Source: JAGOBP01 sp046328575
GTDB taxonomy: Bacteria > Chloroflexota > Anaerolineae > Fen-1058
Direction: 5' to 3'
Assembly: GCA_046328575.1 (NCBI GenBank)
Contig: JAXLWI010000016.1
Coordinates: 1-64,000, forward strand
Length of the DNA stretch: 64,000 bases
Shown: positions 61,678-64,000 of the stretch, piece after piece
How the letters are laid out: each line of letters starts with the position of its first letter
Numbering within the stretch: position 1 is the stretch's first letter
Notes under the pieces: generated by a model
What the model was told of the DNA's origin: nothing
The model's input: only the letters and a program-made list of their open reading frames with translations
The model's database searches: none
Position numbers and translations under genes: made by a program

Positions 61678-63873
61678 ATGAAGCAGATCTTGGTCATTCA
61701 CCTCGGCGACGGGGAGACGACCGAAACTGTTTCGTTTTCCGGGCAGGACATCGCCATCAAACGGCTGGGCTGTCACGGCGATGCCGATCAAGCCCGTGCG
61801 TGGATCGCCGCGCACGATGGGCAGGTAGATTCGATCGGGTTGGAGGGCTTGCCCGCGCAGTTGCGGCTTGGCGGTGTCAGTCAACCGCACTCGATCGGTT
61901 CTACGCTCCCGTCAGTCGCCGCGCAGACGCCCGTCGTCGATGGCAGCGGCGTGCGCGGTGGCCTGGAACGCTGGGGCATCATCTTGGCCGATCGCGCACA
62001 GCCCGGAATTTTCGCGGAAAAACGCGTATTGGTTGTACCCGGCCTCAATCATGGCGGCCTGACGCAAGCGTTGTATCGTCACACGCCCAACCTTCGTTAC
62101 GCTGATCCGTTGGTGTATTTCGCGCTGCCCGATCTGCCCGGCGTGGGCAGTCGCCGCACGCTCGATCAAGCCGCGACGCCGACGTTGGAACAACTGAAGG
62201 ACGCGCCGTTTCGACGCCTGTTGCCGCAGGCCGGATCGGTGGGGCAGCCGCGCGCGGTCGCGCCGTTTGTGTGGGCGGATGTGTTAGCCGGCGACATTGG
62301 CGCGATTCGACGCTATGCGCCTACGCAGTTAAAGCGTAAAACGATTGTCGTAGAAAGTGCGACGGAAGAAGACGTTGCCGATCTCAAAGCACGTGGCGCG
62401 TCGATCATCGTCACGCTGATGCCCGCGCTTGGCCATAAGGGCGATTTAGGATGCTGGTCGGCGGCGACGGTGGAAGCGGCGTTGGTCTCACTCCGCGCCG
62501 ATCGATCTCTGCCGCTCGACGAGAACACCTATCTCGATCTGATCGCCAACATCGATTGGACGCCGCACATCCGCTACTTGCAGCCGCAAGATGCGGGTAT
62601 CAACAAGTTCGCGTTTGTCATTCATCCTTTGGATGTACGCTTCATTCATGCGTCGCCGTGGTTTCGCTGGACCAAGATCTTTCCCAATGCGTTGACCGAA
62701 GCGGTGGCCGCGTACATGCCGCCGATGTATATCTCGCGCATTACGGGCGGGCAATCGCCGGTGACTGGGCAGAAGATCGAAGGCTACTTGTTCTCACTCG
62801 GTGCGACGCCGCGCCAGATGATGAAGCACGGCGAGCGCCTCACGTACGAGCAGCTCAACAAGTGTGCGCGCATGGCCGAACGCATGGGCGCGCGCATCAT
62901 GGGCTTGGGCGCGTTCACCAGTGTCGTCGGCGATGCGGGTATCACCGTGGCGCATGAAGCCGATATTGCGATCACCAGTGGCAACAGCCTCACCGTGGCG
63001 GCCACGCTCGAAGCGGCGAAACAGGCCGTGATCAAGATGGGCGCGACCGATCTGACTAAAGGCACGGCCATGATCGTCGGGGCCACGGGTTCGATCGGGA
63101 GTGTGTGCGCGCGGTTGTTGGCACAAGCGATTTATAACGTGGTGCTCGTCTCGATCGAGCCAGAGCGACTGATCGATCTGAAACGGCGCATTCAAGAAGA
63201 GACGCCGGGCGCGCAAGTGACGATCGCGACGAAGGCCGATGAGTACATCGGCGCGTGCGATCTGATCGTGACGGCGACGTCGGCGTTCGGGCAGCGGGTA
63301 GTGGACATCACCAAGTGCAAGCCCGGCGCAGTGATCTGCGATGTGGCACGGCCCGAAGACATCAATCCACGTGAGGCCGCGCTGCGGCCGGATGTGTTGG
63401 TGATCGAAAGCGGCGAAGTCTTGATTCCGGGCGATATCGATTTTGGCTATGACATCGGTTTGCCGCCGAAAACGGCGTACGCGTGTCTGGCGGAAACCTC
63501 GTTGCTGGCGATGGAAGGTCGCTTTGAAGATTACACGCTGGGCCGTAACATCGAGATCGAGCGGGTCAAGGAAATCTATCGGCTCTTCAAGAAACATCAG
63601 TATCAACTCGCGGGCCTGCGGTCGTTTGGCGAATACATCACGGATGACGACATCGCTAAGAAACGCGCCGAAGCTGATCGGCTGCGGAATGATCCAGAGT
63701 TGTTCGCGCAGGTGAAGGCCGATGGCGTGATCAAGATCGCGGCGATTCCGCCGATGAGCAAACACGTGGGTGGGCGGCAAGAAGGCGAGTTCGTCAAGTG
63801 GGCGGGCCTCGGTGCAACGGCGAGTGTGATGCTATTGGGGCTGTGGCAGATCATCAGACCAAGTAAAAGATAG
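61678..63873 (+). CDS. Long-chain acyl-ACP/CoA reductase-like protein with novel N-terminal domain
   Basis: The C-terminal two thirds of this 731-residue protein follow cyanobacterial acyl-ACP reductase (AAR): a domain with RMGARIMGLGAFTSVVGDAG, an NADPH motif VGATGSIGSVCA (467-478), and YACLAETSLLAMEG with C603 in the place of the acyl-accepting cysteine, then YTLGRNIEIERVKEIYRLF. AAR turns acyl-ACP or acyl-CoA into fatty aldehyde. The first about 290 residues have no recognised family, and a probable membrane anchor lies at about 710-725. GGGAG precedes ATG. It follows SCP-2 by 8 bases and precedes a probable thiolase. Confidence 0.8.
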   Translation: MKQILVIHLGDGETTETVSFSGQDIAIKRLGCHGDADQARAWIAAHDGQVDSIGLEGLPAQLRLGGVSQPHSIGSTLPSVAAQTPVVDGSGVRGGLERWGIILADRAQPGIFAEKRVLVVPGLNHGGLTQALYRHTPNLRYADPLVYFALPDLPGVGSRRTLDQAATPTLEQLKDAPFRRLLPQAGSVGQPRAVAPFVWADVLAGDIGAIRRYAPTQLKRKTIVVESATEEDVADLKARGASIIVTLMPALGHKGDLGCWSAATVEAALVSLRADRSLPLDENTYLDLIANIDWTPHIRYLQPQDAGINKFAFVIHPLDVRFIHASPWFRWTKIFPNALTEAVAAYMPPMYISRITGGQSPVTGQKIEGYLFSLGATPRQMMKHGERLTYEQLNKCARMAERMGARIMGLGAFTSVVGDAGITVAHEADIAITSGNSLTVAATLEAAKQAVIKMGATDLTKGTAMIVGATGSIGSVCARLLAQAIYNVVLVSIEPERLIDLKRRIQEETPGAQVTIATKADEYIGACDLIVTATSAFGQRVVDITKCKPGAVICDVARPEDINPREAALRPDVLVIESGEVLIPGDIDFGYDIGLPPKTAYACLAETSLLAMEGRFEDYTLGRNIEIERVKEIYRLFKKHQYQLAGLRSFGEYITDDDIAKKRAEADRLRNDPELFAQVKADGVIKIAAIPPMSKHVGGRQEGEFVKWAGLGATASVMLLGLWQIIRPSKR

Positions 63874-63938
63874 GACACAGATTTCACAGATAAAAAGGCT
63901 CGTCCAAAAGTCTGTGTTCATCTATGTAATCTGTGTCC
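63873..63938. repeat. Inverted dispersed repeat (GGACACAGATT / AATCTGTGTCC)
   Basis: GGACACAGATTTCACAGATA on the left mirrors TCTGTGTTCATCTATGTAAT and CTGTGTCC on the right. It begins at the last base of the reductase stop and runs to near the next ribosome site. This is another frequent intergenic repeat family. Confidence 0.7.
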
Positions 63939-63967
63939 AAAGACTGCCTCCTAAAGGAGACACGCGA

Positions 63968-64000
63968 ATGACTGATAAACGAGTGGTGTTGGTAGATGGC
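63968..64000 (+). CDS. Start of a probable thiolase (acetyl-CoA acyltransferase), cut by the window end
   Basis: A strong AAAGGAG site precedes ATG; only 11 codons (MTDKRVVLVDG) are visible. A start of RVVLVDG is typical of thiolases, where RTPF usually follows. A beta-ketothiolase would fit the PHA and lipid context, but the evidence is one short motif. Confidence 0.35.
   Translation, partial: MTDKRVVLVDG

Noticed and set aside
62794..63780. 328-residue minus-strand frame
   Set aside because: It is antisense to the reductase and has a composition rich in Arg, His and Asp that is typical of shadows.
1..64000. tRNA or rRNA genes
   Set aside because: I saw no cloverleaf with a GGTTCGAATCC-type arm and no rRNA-like sequence. 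A covariance-model scan would settle this.

Overview
This window looks like a chromosome segment of a moderately GC-rich, free-living bacterium, most likely a Chloroflexota member of the Anaerolineae type. That placement is inferred from gene style only: a Ser/Thr kinase with a Thr/Pro-rich extracellular stalk, STAND ATPases with WD40 sensors, paired site-2 proteases, a PhaR/phasin pair and a short secreted protein. No rRNA, tRNA, CRISPR array, integrase or transposase was seen.

Layout. 0-3.3 kb: a cystathionine gamma-synthase/lyase, a YibE/F membrane protein and an unknown four-helix membrane protein. 3.3-4.3 kb: a gene-free stretch holding a degenerate 41-bp tandem repeat array whose units form hairpins. 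4.3-13.5 kb: a kinase operon, a NarL-type regulator, miaB, queG and a large PEP-synthase-like ATP-binding protein. 13.6-23.7 kb: gdhA, uvrA, a two-component system, an ABC exporter and a SnoaL-like gene, nearly all broken by 1-2-base indels. The density and the tight limits point to a poor consensus rather than to real decay. 23.8-28.1 kb: MFS transporter, epimerase, aldo/keto reductase and alpha/beta hydrolase.

28.2-35.5 kb: two paralogous STAND ATPases with nearly the same N-terminal tag and ATPase core but different C-terminal sensors (a small FGE/C-type-lectin-like domain versus 17 WD40 blades), with an unrecognised 200-residue protein between them. This is the best candidate for an undescribed sensing or defence system. 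35.7-54.0 kb: ornithine aminotransferase (rocD), zinc-ribbon protein, L,D-transpeptidase, two site-2 proteases, an ABC exporter, a PAS-GAF sensor, thrC-thrB, an ECF sigma/anti-sigma pair and a glutaredoxin-thioredoxin reductase fusion.

54.1-64.0 kb: a lipid and storage-granule region with acyl-CoA-binding protein, two SCP-2 proteins, iron alcohol dehydrogenase, a CBS protein, a ChoD-like GMC oxidoreductase, a patatin, PhaR, phasin, an acyl-ACP-reductase-like enzyme with a novel N-terminal half, and the start of a probable thiolase. The phasin and the SCP-2/reductase operon are divergent. Each has a good -35/-10 promoter with a copy of a 13-bp operator in its spacer, and two related copies lie behind the promoter of the CBS gene. 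PhaR is the obvious candidate regulator.

Short inverted, word-like dispersed repeats lie between many genes. Several carry the stop codon and last codons of the gene next to them, and one is inserted in frame inside queG.
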